From positions 91,719 to 155,718 of the forward strand of contig JAJQCE010000003.1 of the NCBI GenBank assembly GCA_021202895.1: a stretch of 64,000 bases of DNA, written 5' to 3'. Within the stretch, counting starts at the first letter, position 1; each line of letters opens with the position of its first letter. The notes under the pieces were generated by a model, which saw only the letters and a list, made by a program, of their open reading frames with translations, was not told the origin of the DNA and made no database searches. Both the position numbers and the translations under genes were made by a program. This document shows, piece by piece, positions 24,425-35,087 of this stretch. The DNA comes from Ruminococcus sp. (GTDB taxonomy: Bacteria; Bacillota; Clostridia; Oscillospirales; Ruminococcaceae).

Positions 24425-27400
24425 ATGAAAAGCATTCGGCATCCTATTTCTGCGCGTCTGCTTTGGGCGGCTACCGCTGTGGTTTTGTTTATATCCATGA
24501 TATTTACAAACACAGGATTGTTCGACCAGCTTTCGGCAGGTGCAGAAGATGAGAGTACATCGATAGGCGAGTTGGTTCTTAATAATCTTGAGGTTTATGT
24601 AAATGGTATTCTTCTAAGTGAAGACGGTGATGCTAGTCAGGCGACCGTAAGTGATGGTGATACTGTTACTATTTCCTTTGATTGGTCTATTATTAATAAT
24701 ACCGAGGACGAGGACGGAAATAGGATTCTTGTCTATTCAGTTGAACTGTCGCCGAGCGGAATTTTGTTTACTGATTCGGGCGATGTGGTTTCATACGAAG
24801 GTAATTCAATAGGCAAATATGTTCTTGAAAATAACGTTTTTACAATTTATCTCGATGAAGAGGCTACAGCGGATAAATCGAATATAGGGGGTGGAGCCTA
24901 TATAGAGGGCAGCATTAACCTTGACGGCGATGATACGCTTGACGACGGTTCGGAGCAGACTATTGGAGTTGCTGACAAAACCTACAAGGTAACATTTGAT
25001 TCTGAAAGCGATACGGGTACGGCTGCTATTGAGAAGTCTGCCTCGGGAAGCGTTACAAAGCAGAGTGACGGCAACTTATACACAGGAATATACGATAGTT
25101 GTAACAGTAAACGGAAAGGTTAGCGATATAAGTGTAAGCGACCCGCTGCCTACAGGTCTGACATATGTTGAGGATACGCTTTCGGCGGATAACGGCGCAA
25201 CGGCAAGCTATAACGATGGTGTGATTACCGTTACTGTTCCCGACAGCACAACAAAGAACGGCTCGGCTGCCTACACTATTACATACACCGCACAGTTTAC
25301 TGACGAGGCGATTGACAGTGGCGATAGTATTGAAAATACCGCTACAATCAGCTACATCGATTCAGATGGAGAGTCTCAGACTGATAGTTCAACCGCTACA
25401 ACTACTCCTCCAACGGATGAAGGCACGGTAACGGTTGAAAAGACTGCTGTTGGAGATATTGGCTATTACAGCACTGAAACTGAAAGCTACTATTATCAGG
25501 ACTACCAAATTACAGTTACCATTTCAGGCAAATGCACAGATATAGAGCTTACCGATGCTCTTCCTGACGGGCTTACGCTAATAGCTGGTTCTATTAAAAC
25601 AGATTTTGACTATAAATCCATCAGCACAGACAACAATACTATTACCATAACCCTTGAGGACGGTACAAGATTGGAAACTGGCGTCTATACCGTTACCTTT
25701 AGAGCGATAGTTGACGATGATGTAGTTACAAATCTTACGTCAGTTAAAAACACCGCTACAGTAACCTACACCGATCCCGATGGCACTCCTGGAACAGATG
25801 AGGACGATGTTACGATAAAACCTGAGGCTCCTTCGATTTATAAGACGGGAAGCTATGAAGGAACAGCTGTAGCTACAAGTAATACATATGATTCTTTTAG
25901 CTGGACAATAACAGTAGATTTTGGAACGCTTGGACTTTCTCTCACCGATGAGGAGGTTGAAGCACTGCTTTACGCCAGCTACTTCACAGAATCAACTCAA
26001 TATCATACCACTTCCGGAACTACTGGTGATATTACAAACTGGACTCCCTATGGCGCTACGTCGACTACTACGGATTATGCTACTGTATTCTTGTATTATG
26101 GCAGCTCTGTTAGTCTTTATGACTATGATTTAGATGACTATGGCACTTGCCTATTTACAAAAAATAGCGATGGCACCTATACGCTTACCTATTATGCTTC
26201 CTATCCACTATACAGCTATGGAGTTTGGGGAATAAGTATTGATTATGTTCAAAACACAATAGGTATCGAAATAAATGGCAAAGACTATACTGATACTGCT
26301 ATTGTAGAATACGATACCGAGCCTTTTAGCATTGATAAGGCATCCTCTCTTGACCCAAATAATCAGAGCAGCGACTCTAGTCCAGTTTCGTTTGATTATG
26401 AGGATGTTACGGTATACCAAACCGAGACTTCTGGCGTTTCATATGACAGCGACAATGATTATTATTATAAGGAATATACTGTAACGGTGGTTACTCCGAC
26501 AAATGTTCCTGTTTCAAACATCAATTTATCAGTGGATCTCCCTGATGGGCTGACCTATGTTGTAAATTCAGCGACTCTTACGAGTAATGGAACCTCTAAA
26601 GGAGTAACAAACATAGCTGATTATGTTACTTACCCGTCTCCTTACTCGTCAGTCCCATATCCCGTGGGTTCGTACGTTCTCTACTATTCAACAGAATCGT
26701 ATGTGCCTACCTATACATCATTTGATATTGAGCTTTACGGTGAAACGGGTGTAACCTATGTTTTGACCTATCGTGCAGAGATTGCAGATTATGACGATAC
26801 TGCTGACTATGATGATCTTGATGTAGAGGTAACGGCTGACTACGACCTAGAGATTCCTTATTCGGTCACCCTTGATTTGTCAGGTATAGACAATCAAAGC
26901 AAGTATAGCTATTATTCGTCCAATACTTCTTCGATTGTTATTTCCGATAGCCTAGAGGAAACAAGAACAGCTATGTTTGTTGATTCAGATGAAACCTTCA
27001 CGGTGACATACAGCAATTTGGCAAACATTATGAATAAAAGCAGCGAATACTCTGACTCAAAGTATGACACCCTGCGTGAATTTTTGAGAAACTTCTCGGT
27101 AACACAGGTTTATCCATCCGGGACAATCTATAGCTACTCTTACGGAAATAATGGAAGTTTAATATATTACTTGTATGGCAGCTTAGAGGTTTCAAGGTAT
27201 ACATGGACACTTACATTTTCTGGTCAATCTCTCGGTAAGGCCATATTAGGTGACTACTTTAGCACGGGATGCGATTTTGTTATAAGCTATAACGCTTTGC
27301 AGACGGATCTTAGCTCGAACACAACCAGCTCGTCGGTTACCTATAGAAACAAGGTTACGCTGACTTATACAATTGGTTCTGAAACATATATCGATTATGA

Positions 27401-30293
27401 TTATGTAATGTTAAGCGAGAGCAATCCGAACTATTATACGTTTAACAAGTATAACTACGACGAGGTAACTCTAGGCGATACTACATATGAGTATACGGAT
27501 GACAATCATATAGGCTGGTGCTTAAGGTACTATAGAGCAAGCAATCTTTCGGTGGGCGACGTAATTACCTTTACCGATACCCTGCCTGAGAATACTACAT
27601 ACACCATCGGCAGCGTGATAGGGTATGTAAGCAGCTCGACCAGTTCTTCAACCAGTACTTATAAAGACCTAAGCAGCTATGCTAATGTTGAGACGGAATA
27701 CGATAGTTCAACTCGGACGATTACATTTACTGTTACGATAACATCTAAAATTTCGTACAGCTATTTGTATCTGTATTTCCAGAGTCAGATAGATGATGAT
27801 TATTACACCACAATGGTGAAAAACGGTGATACGTACAAATTTACGAATACAGCGACAATAGAGAAAGATGGCACGACACAGTCTAAAAGCGCTTCAAAGA
27901 GCATAACAACGACTGCTGCCAGCCCGATAACAAAGGAATCGACCGACCTAACTGTTGATTGGTCAGCTTCAAACACATCGACTATAACCGCAACGGCTGA
28001 TTTTGAAATCACGGTCAACCCGCTGGCTCAGGTTTATAACACAAGCGGCAATACGATTACAGTAACCGATACAATGCCGTCAGGATTTACGCTTGATGAA
28101 GAATCAGTTAAGGCTGTAGATGCAAATACGAACGCTTCTGTTGAAATTACAACCGTATACGACACGGAAAGCAATACAATATCATTTACAATTCCTGATG
28201 AAACATATGTTGTTATTTCATATAGTGTAAGCATCTCAAAGGCTTATTTCGATGGTACAACATACTGGTATGACGACATGACGAATACCGCTGAAATTTC
28301 TGATGGCGTTTATGAATCTTCGTCAGCCTCGGCTACTTCCGCAAGTCAAGAAGATTATAGAGCCGTATGGGCGTATCAGACTGAGGGAGAAATAACTCTA
28401 TTTAAGTATTGGAACAATGGCGGAACACAGACCGCTCTGCCGGGAGCGACATTTACCCTCTACAGCGTTTACGACAACAACGGAAATACCTACACACCGA
28501 CTACCGATGGTTATAATATGGGCGAGTACACAATTACAGCCGCCGACGGAACATATACGATTGAGAATTTGCCTCTTGACAGAGTTTACAGGCTAGTGGA
28601 AACGTCCGCTCCGGACGGCTATCTTGCAGGCGAGGATTACTACTTTGTTCTTGAAGGAAACAGCGGTATAACTCTTCCTGAAACGCTGACGATTTATAAT
28701 GAGGATTCAACTACAGAAACTATTTCGGCTGACGATATAGCAGCATATAATCCGATTGATGAATCAGTTGAAATTTCGTATGAAAATTATAAATGCTTAG
28801 ATATTTCCTTTACTAAGGAATGGAGCGGTGATGATGAGTTTTCGAGCGATTATAGACCCGCTTCAGTTACGGTAACGCTTTACAGGGAAACGTCATCAAG
28901 CGCTCAAAAGGAAACTGTCGGTACATATGAGATAACTGCTGAGGATGACTGGACATACAAGGTTGAAAATTTACGCGCATATGATGATGACGGAAACACC
29001 TACACATACTCAATTGAAGAGGAAACGGTAGATGCTTATACATCAGAAACTGTTATGACAGAAGTTGTGGACAGCAGCGAAGATGTTACGGGATATAGCT
29101 TTACAGTTACCAACACATTTGAAACGACCGAAATCAGCGGCACGAAATTGTGGGAGAACGACAACGCTAACGTTCGTCCTGACGACATAGAGATTACCCT
29201 CTACGCTGACGGTGTTGAGTACGCTTACGAATACGAGGTTGTCTGGGATAAGGAAACTGACGCCGACAACTGGACATACACAATCAGCGGTCTGCCGAAG
29301 TACTCCTCAACGACAGGCGAGGAAATAGTTTACACCATCACAGAAGATGATGTTGCGGAAGGCTACACTGCGACATATTCTGACGACAAGCTTAGCATTG
29401 TAAACGACTATGAAGTACCGCTCACCTCAATCGAGGGTACAAAGACATGGGTTGACGACAACGAAACAGTTCGTCCTGACGATCCTGAAAGCATAGGACT
29501 TACCCTCTACGCTGACGGCGAGGTTTATGACGCTGACGTTTTAGGCGAGTACACGCTCACATGGACGCTAAACGACGACGATACATGGCAGTATGTGATT
29601 GACGGTATTCCAACTCGTGACGCTGACGGAAATATCATCACCTATACGGTTGAGGAGGAAAACGTACCGCTAGGCTACAGTGCGGTTGTTTACGGCTTTG
29701 ACATTGTAAATACGTTCAGCGAAGAATATGTTGAAGTCAGCGGCACAAAGACATGGGTTGGCGACAGCAGCGAGAACAGACCTGAATCGATAGAGCTTAC
29801 GCTTTACGCTGACGGTGAGGAAATTGAGGCTGAACCGACATGGAGCGAAACCGACACGGATGTTTGGAGCTACACATATTCAGAACTTGTGAAGTACGTC
29901 TACACCAAGGCGGAGGACGGCACAATTTCAAGAAGCGAGATTGTCTACACCGTTGAGGAGAGCGTGCCTGATATGTACACGGCTGAGTATTCGGAGGACA
30001 CCCTCGACATCACAAACACATGGATCACAGAGGAGGATTCATCAGAGGATGAGGACAGCTCGTCAGAAGAGGATTCGTCAAGCGAGGAGGATTCCTCAAG
30101 TGAAACTGACGAGTCAACAGAGGGAGATTCCTCAGAAGCTTCAAGCACAGATGATTCTTCAAGCAGCTCGTCTTCTACGACAACTACAACAAAGGATGAT
30201 TCGCCGTCAACAGGAAACTCAAGAGGACTTCTTGCTGCAGGCAGCTTGTTCTGTGCAGCGATGGCGGTTGTCGCAAAGAAAAAGGATGAATAA
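24425..30293 (+). pseudogene. Giant LPXTG-like Cna_B surface adhesin, interrupted by one frameshift
   Basis: Two overlapping frames make one gene of about 1,955 codons. Frame 1 (24425-25123) has a signal peptide (residues 13-42). Near 25076 an extra T shifts the frame. Frame 2 continues to 30293 and completes the module (YTQEYTIVVTVNGK, parallel to YYYQDYQITVTISGK later). The body has DUF11-like repeats, a SpaA-like domain near 28390-28720 and four Cna_B modules starting near 28799, 29134, 29430 and 29734 (three begin GTKxW). An acidic Ser/Glu stalk follows, then SPSTG, a hydrophobic helix and a KKKDE tail. The sortase at 12.7 kb is its likely anchor enzyme. True frameshift, phase switch and sequencing error remain possible. 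Confidence 0.85.
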
Positions 30294-30343
30294 CTAGCCT
30301 GCTCCGCTACTAAAAAGGTTACAACCAAAAGCTAAATAATCAG

Positions 30344-30374
30344 CCGCTCTCGTTTAAAAACGAGGGCGGTTTTG
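30344..30374 (+). terminator. Terminator of the adhesin gene
   Basis: A 12-bp stem, CCGCTCTCGTTT with AAACGAGGGCGG (one G-U pair), followed by TTTTG. Confidence 0.85.
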
Positions 30375-30415
30375 TGATGAGTGGGAAAGAGATTTCTAAA
30401 ATTATAAAAAAGCAC

Positions 30416-30444
30416 TTGAAAAATTCTGCGGCTTATATTATAAT
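30416..30444 (+). promoter_or_regulatory. Promoter of the lipoprotein-GH3 pair
   Basis: TTGAAA (30416-30421), 17-bp spacer, TATAAT (30439-30444), 41 bp before the lipoprotein start. Confidence 0.85.
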
Positions 30445-30484
30445 AGTATTAGATAAAAATCTGTTTTCTAAGGATGGAATTTAA

Positions 30485-31576
30485 ATGACTTTTGGATATT
30501 TAAAAAAACTGCTTGTTTTAACGCTTTCGGCTTTGCTGCCGCTGACGATTGCCTGCTCGTGCAGCAATTCTGATAATGATGGGGAAATTTTTGAAAATGG
30601 CGCTTCCAGCAGCTCCTCTGATACCGATTCGGACGTTACGGTTAAGACCTATGAATTTCCTGATTTTTTAGTGGATTCAGAGGGTGCGGACGTGCTTTCA
30701 AATGTTGTCTATCAGAGCTTTGACGCTTCGGCGCTTACCTCTGAAATAGAGGTTCAGCCGTTTGACGGATATGTCTGCACTCAGCTGTTTAATGAAAGCT
30801 GCTATGTTTACGAACGGGAGGATTACTTTGGACTGCTTAATTTTGACGGCGAGGAGGTTATATCGGCTGACGGAGTGACTAATATAACCTTTGTTTCTGA
30901 TGATTTGGTTCAGGTAAAGCTTGAAAGCGGCGGCGAGGCGTATTACGCTCTTGATGAAAACGGCGATGTCAGCGAGCAGGAGCTTGAGGACTTTGACGAG
31001 GACAGAATTTCCTTTGAAAAATATGAGAGCGGCGAAGAGGACGCACAGGACTACTATCTTCTTGAAATTGATTCACAGAAGGTCTATGATACGCAGTGGA
31101 CTTCGTTTTTAAAGGCAGACATAAGCGAGCTTAATACCTCAAAAGCCTGCCAAACAATGTTCAAGGCTTCAACAGGTACGAGAAATTATTATATTCTCTT
31201 TGACGAGTATTACAATTTTACAGTATACGAAGCAGAGTACGCTTTTATCAGAATAAAAATCGGCGATGATTACGGCGAGTGCTATATTTTAGACGGCGAC
31301 GATTATGACGAGCTGCAAACGCTTATTTCCTCATTTGGCACAAGAAGCTCAAGAGCTGCCGTTTCAGGAGATGAGGATGCGGACTATTTGCAGATAGAAA
31401 TGGGCTTAAACACAAATGATGTGGTGACAAAGACCTTTTCACCTGACGGCTACTGCTACACTGAAAAGACTGCGGACGATTCGACAGAGAATAAGTTTTT
31501 TACTATAATGGATTCTGAAACCTTTGTTGATTTGGTAAACTGGATAGGCTTGACAATTGAAAGCGAGTTGGATTAA
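30485..31576 (+). CDS. Secreted lipoprotein of unknown function
   Basis: The protein has 363 residues. The N-terminal signal ends in a lipobox, LTIAC, with the lipidated cysteine near residue 24, followed by a Ser/Asp-rich spacer. One segment (DYFGLLNFDGEEVI) resembles a WG-type beta repeat. The rest is acidic and beta-rich with no catalytic motif seen. It ends 2 bp before the GH3 glycosidase start, so they share a transcript. Whether it helps with sugar capture is speculation. Confidence 0.7.
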   Translation: MTFGYLKKLLVLTLSALLPLTIACSCSNSDNDGEIFENGASSSSSDTDSDVTVKTYEFPDFLVDSEGADVLSNVVYQSFDASALTSEIEVQPFDGYVCTQLFNESCYVYEREDYFGLLNFDGEEVISADGVTNITFVSDDLVQVKLESGGEAYYALDENGDVSEQELEDFDEDRISFEKYESGEEDAQDYYLLEIDSQKVYDTQWTSFLKADISELNTSKACQTMFKASTGTRNYYILFDEYYNFTVYEAEYAFIRIKIGDDYGECYILDGDDYDELQTLISSFGTRSSRAAVSGDEDADYLQIEMGLNTNDVVTKTFSPDGYCYTEKTADDSTENKFFTIMDSETFVDLVNWIGLTIESELD

Positions 31577-31578
31577 GC

Positions 31579-33642
31579 ATGAAAAAATATCTTGACGAAT
31601 CCTTAAGCGCAAGGGAGCGAGCTAAAGCGCTTGTGAACGAAATGACAATCGAGGAGTGTGCCTCACGGCTCAGATATGACAGTCCGTCAGTTGAGAGGCT
31701 GAGACTTGACGCATATAACTGGTGGAACGAGGGACTGCATGGACTTGCGAGAGCGGGAACTGCAACGATGTTTTCGCAGTGCATAGCTTTAGCGGCAATG
31801 TTTGACAGCGAGCTTGTGGAGCGTGTCGGAGAGGTTATTGCGCAAGAAGCAAGAGCAAAGTACAATGCGGCAAAGAGCTTTGGCGATTTTGACATATACA
31901 AGGGGCTTACTTTATGGAATCCGAATGTTAATATTTTCAGAGATCCTCGCTGGGGGAGAGGACAGGAAACCTACGGCGAGGATCCCTTTTTGACGGCTGA
32001 AAACGGCAAGGCTATGGTCAGAGGATTGCAGGGAGACGGCGAGGTTTTGAAAGCCGCCGCTTGTGTAAAGCATTTTGCGGTTCACAGCGGTCCTGAAAAT
32101 CTGCGGCATGAGTTTGATGCGAAGGTTAGCGCAAAGGATCTGGAGGAAACCTATCTTTATGCGTTTGAGGAGGTTGTAAAAGCCGGAGCAGAGGGTGTCA
32201 TGGGAGCGTATAACCGTGTGAACGGCGAGGCTGCCTGTGCAAGTGAATTTTTGCAAAAAAAGCTTACAGAGTGGGGCTTCGATGGGTATTTTGTATCCGA
32301 CTGCTGGGCTGTCAGAGATTTACACGAGCATCATGGCTTGACCTCGAACAGTGTTGAATCCGCCGCACTGGCGCTTAAAAACGGCTGTGATATAAACTGT
32401 GGGTGCAGCTATGTGAACCTGCTTGCGGCACTTGAGCAGGGACTTGTCAGCGAGGATGATATAAGAAAAGCCTGCGTGAACGCTATGACGACGCTTGTCA
32501 AGCTGGGAATACTCGATGAGGAAACTCCATATGATAATATTCCTTACAGCGTTGTGTGCTCTGATGAGCATAAGGCTTTGGCTCTGGAATGTGCTGAAAA
32601 ATCTATGGTGCTGCTTGAAAACAACGGCATACTGCCGCTTGACGAGAGCAGGCTTAAAACGATAGCGGTAGTAGGACCTAATGCCGACAGCCGAACGGCT
32701 CTTGAGGGGAATTACTGCGGCAGGGCGGACAGATACGTCACGTTTTTGGAGGGAATAGAGGATAGATTTTCAGGCAGAGTGCTTTATTCAGAGGGGTGTC
32801 ATTTGTATAAGGACAGAATGTCTGCACTTGCTATGGTTGGCGACCGTTTGTCGGAGGCTTATGCGGCGGCAAAAAGCTCTGATGTGGTTATTCTTTGCGT
32901 AGGGCTTGACTCGACTATTGAGGGAGAGGAGGGCGACACAGGAAACGAGTTTTCCTCAGGCGACAAGGAGAGCTTGCGTTTGCCTGAAAGTCAGAGAAAA
33001 CTGATTGAAACGGTGAAAAAAGCGGGCAAGCCTGTAATTGTGGTCTGCGCTTCGGGAAGCTCGATAAATATTGAATCTGACTGCGACGCTTTGATTCAGG
33101 CATGGTATTCAGGAGAAAGCGGCGGCAGAGCTTTAGCTGAAATTTTGTTCGGAGATATTTCGCCGTCGGGAAAGCTGCCTGTTACCTTTTATAAAAGTGC
33201 GGACAAGCTGCCTGATTTTACAGATTATTCAATGAAAAACAGAACCTACAGATATACAAGAGAAAATATACTTTATCCGTTTGGATATGGTCTTACCTAT
33301 TCAAAAGCGCAGTGCCGCGAGCTTGAATTTTCAGACGGTGAGGCAAGTGTGAAAGTATGCAATGTCGGAAGCTTTGACACAGACGAGGTGGTTCAGATTT
33401 ATCTAAAAAGTCATGACAAAAACGCTCCGCCTTACCCGACGCTGTGCGGATTTAAGAGGGTTAGCCTGAAAGCTGGAGAGGAAAAGGAGATTAAAATTGA
33501 CATTCCAAAAAAGGCTTTTACAACGGTTGACGAGAGCGGCAGGAGAGAGATTTTTTCAGAAAAATTTACACTGTATGCGTCAACACAGCAGCCGTTTGAA
33601 GAATTTGGAGATGGATTTTTAAAAATGACAATTACGATGTAA
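31579..33642 (+). CDS. Glycoside hydrolase family 3 (beta-xylosidase/beta-glucosidase type)
   Basis: This is a 687-residue intracellular exo-glycosidase with no signal peptide. The N-terminal TIM barrel has YNWWNEGLHGLAR and NVNIFRDPRWGRGQETYGEDP, with KHF near residue 165. The nucleophile is D241 in GYFVSDCWAV. The alpha/beta sandwich domain follows from about residue 330 and a C-terminal Fn3-like domain from about 580. The YNWWNE and RGQETYGEDP signatures are typical of xylan 1,4-beta-xylosidases, so oligoxyloside cleavage is the best guess. It is co-transcribed with the preceding lipoprotein. Confidence 0.92.
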   Translation: MKKYLDESLSARERAKALVNEMTIEECASRLRYDSPSVERLRLDAYNWWNEGLHGLARAGTATMFSQCIALAAMFDSELVERVGEVIAQEARAKYNAAKSFGDFDIYKGLTLWNPNVNIFRDPRWGRGQETYGEDPFLTAENGKAMVRGLQGDGEVLKAAACVKHFAVHSGPENLRHEFDAKVSAKDLEETYLYAFEEVVKAGAEGVMGAYNRVNGEAACASEFLQKKLTEWGFDGYFVSDCWAVRDLHEHHGLTSNSVESAALALKNGCDINCGCSYVNLLAALEQGLVSEDDIRKACVNAMTTLVKLGILDEETPYDNIPYSVVCSDEHKALALECAEKSMVLLENNGILPLDESRLKTIAVVGPNADSRTALEGNYCGRADRYVTFLEGIEDRFSGRVLYSEGCHLYKDRMSALAMVGDRLSEAYAAAKSSDVVILCVGLDSTIEGEEGDTGNEFSSGDKESLRLPESQRKLIETVKKAGKPVIVVCASGSSINIESDCDALIQAWYSGESGGRALAEILFGDISPSGKLPVTFYKSADKLPDFTDYSMKNRTYRYTRENILYPFGYGLTYSKAQCRELEFSDGEASVKVCNVGSFDTDEVVQIYLKSHDKNAPPYPTLCGFKRVSLKAGEEKEIKIDIPKKAFTTVDESGRREIFSEKFTLYASTQQPFEEFGDGFLKMTITM

Positions 33643-33649
33643 AACAAAA

Positions 33650-33674
33650 AAACCGCTGTGAGAATCAGCGGTTT
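33650..33674 (+). terminator. Terminator after the GH3 gene
   Basis: AAACCGCTG pairs with CAGCGGTTT around a 7-nt loop. The T tail is short. Confidence 0.75.
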
Positions 33675-33696
33675 AGCATTTGTCAAATATGTTTCA

Positions 33697-33848
33697 ATAG
33701 CCTTTTGAACCTACGCTGTTAGCTGTTTTCAGATAATCAGGATAGCTGTCTAGCTCTGAAAGCAGTTCAAAATCTCTGGGTTGGAAAAGCGAAGCAGGCT
33801 TGGCTTTCGTTTCAATTGTAAAGTATGATTTGATAAGAAAGCAAAATT
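33697..33848 (-). other. Possible protein-coding remnant
   Basis: On the minus strand one frame runs for about 48 codons with protein-like composition (KAKPASLFQPRDFELL, then SELDSYPDYLKTANSVG) to a stop near 33697. A stop codon precedes it and there is no start, so at most it is the tail of a lost gene. The family is not recognised. Confidence 0.3.
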
Positions 33849-33853
33849 ATACC

Positions 33854-33882
33854 TTGACAATTTAAGAAAATTATGATATACT
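33854..33882 (+). promoter_or_regulatory. Promoter of the Sir2 gene with a long leader
   Basis: TTGACA (33854-33859), 17-bp spacer, TATACT (33877-33882). It implies a leader of about 275 nt before the Sir2 ATG. Confidence 0.85.
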
Positions 33883-33932
33883 AATATTGAAAGATAAAAC
33901 ATGAGCAGCAAAGAAGCAGGATAGACGTTAAA

Positions 33933-33995
33933 GCAGGTGCCGCACAAATTACCGCAGTATGAACTGCGTTCATGCAAATGGCTTTGCGCATCTGC
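33933..33995 (+). ncRNA. Candidate structured RNA element in the Sir2 leader
   Basis: Three nested helices form a three-way junction: GCAGGTGC/GCATCTGC (33933-33940 with 33988-33995, one G-U), CGCAG/CTGCG (33953-33957 with 33964-33968) and GCAAA/TTTGC (33974-33978 with 33983-33987). It does not match any riboswitch class I can recall. No terminator was seen between it and the gene. Confidence 0.45.
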
Positions 33996-34162
33996 CGCTT
34001 GAAAATTTCTTGTCAAAATTTTATCAAAAATACTCGTGAACACACAAAGTAAACACTAACGTTCTTTGTTTTAGCTGACGAAAAATTCGACTGCGCATAT
34101 ACCGCACAATCTTTGTACGGTCTTGAGTTAATTTTAAAGAAACAGGAGTGGATTTTAAGACT

Positions 34163-34933
34163 ATGGAAGACTTTGAAAAATTGCAATTTGAAAAGGACAA
34201 GAAATATTTTCTTGAAATGATAAGAGCGAGCAAAAAAATTGTCTTTTTTGGCGGAGCGGGAATTTCCACCGAAAGCGGAATACCTGACTTTCGCTCAAGC
34301 AGCGGTATATATTCTAAGGACTTCGGCTCTCAGATTTCTCCTGAGGAAATGCTCAGCCGCAGCTACTTTGATTCTCACACAAGGGATTTTTATCGCTTTT
34401 ATCGTAAGGTGATGCTTTATCCTGACGCAGAGCCGAACCGCGTGCATAAAAAGCTTGCTGAGCTTGAGGCGGCGGGTAAGGATATTACCGTTGTAACTCA
34501 GAATATAGACGGACTTCACCAAAAGGCGGGAAGCAAAAATGTGCTGGAGCTTCATGGCACGGTTTTGAAGAACCACTGCACAAATTGTGGACACGCCTAT
34601 GATTTAAACTTTGTTTCAAATCCCAATAACCCGATTCCACATTGCTCGCTGTGCGACGGAATTGTAAAGCCTGACGTTGTGCTTTATGAGGAACCGCTTG
34701 ATTCAGATGTCGTTTCAGCGGCGGTTGAGGCTATCTCTACCTGCGATATGCTTATAATCGCAGGCACATCGCTCGTCGTTTACCCGGCGGCGTCATATGT
34801 GCGTTATTTTAGAGGTAAATGCTCGGCTGTGATAAATCTCACCTCAACTCCCAACGAATCCCGCTGCGACCTCGTTTTCCATCAAAAGGCAGGAGATGTC
34901 TTTGACTGGATAGACGTTGAAAGCAGTGTTTGA
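34163..34933 (+). CDS. cobB: Sir2-family NAD-dependent protein deacylase
   Basis: The protein has 256 residues and uses NAD to remove acyl groups from lysine. The NAD motif GGAGISTESGIPDFRS is at residues 30-45, and TQNIDGLHQKAG at 112-123. The catalytic histidine is H131 in ELHGT. The zinc ligands are C139, C142, C161 and C164. The ATG at 34163 lies 14 bp after AGGAG, while the GTG at 34148 overlaps that site and is rejected. It is monocistronic with an unusually long leader. Confidence 0.93.
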   Translation: MEDFEKLQFEKDKKYFLEMIRASKKIVFFGGAGISTESGIPDFRSSSGIYSKDFGSQISPEEMLSRSYFDSHTRDFYRFYRKVMLYPDAEPNRVHKKLAELEAAGKDITVVTQNIDGLHQKAGSKNVLELHGTVLKNHCTNCGHAYDLNFVSNPNNPIPHCSLCDGIVKPDVVLYEEPLDSDVVSAAVEAISTCDMLIIAGTSLVVYPAASYVRYFRGKCSAVINLTSTPNESRCDLVFHQKAGDVFDWIDVESSV

Positions 34934-35009
34934 CATTAATTAATAACGCTTGCTGTGCCATTTGTGAAAACTGCACAAAAATGTTAGCTGATTTTCTACA
35001 CTCAACCTA

Positions 35010-35038
35010 TTGACAAGTACAACATCTAGGGGTATAAT
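35010..35038 (+). promoter_or_regulatory. Consensus promoter of the NrdD-like small gene
   Basis: TTGACA (35010-35015), 17-bp spacer, TATAAT (35033-35038), 49 bp before the start. Confidence 0.9.
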
Positions 35039-35087
35039 ATAATTAGAACCACAAGAGGTTGAAAATTTAATATAGGAGGACGAAAAA

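Noticed and set aside
24996..25078. Independent start for the 1,765-codon adhesin frame
   Set aside because: The first 27 codons have no signal peptide or ribosome binding site and lie in the wrong frame of a coherent gene. The frame becomes protein-like only after the shift near 25076.
29134..30030. Repeated DNA in the adhesin as a separate repeat element
   Set aside because: The similarity follows from homologous Cna_B protein modules in frame.
33750..34043. 97-codon minus-strand ORF between GH3 and Sir2
   Set aside because: It runs antisense through a strong promoter and the structured leader, with a poor composition and no ribosome binding site.
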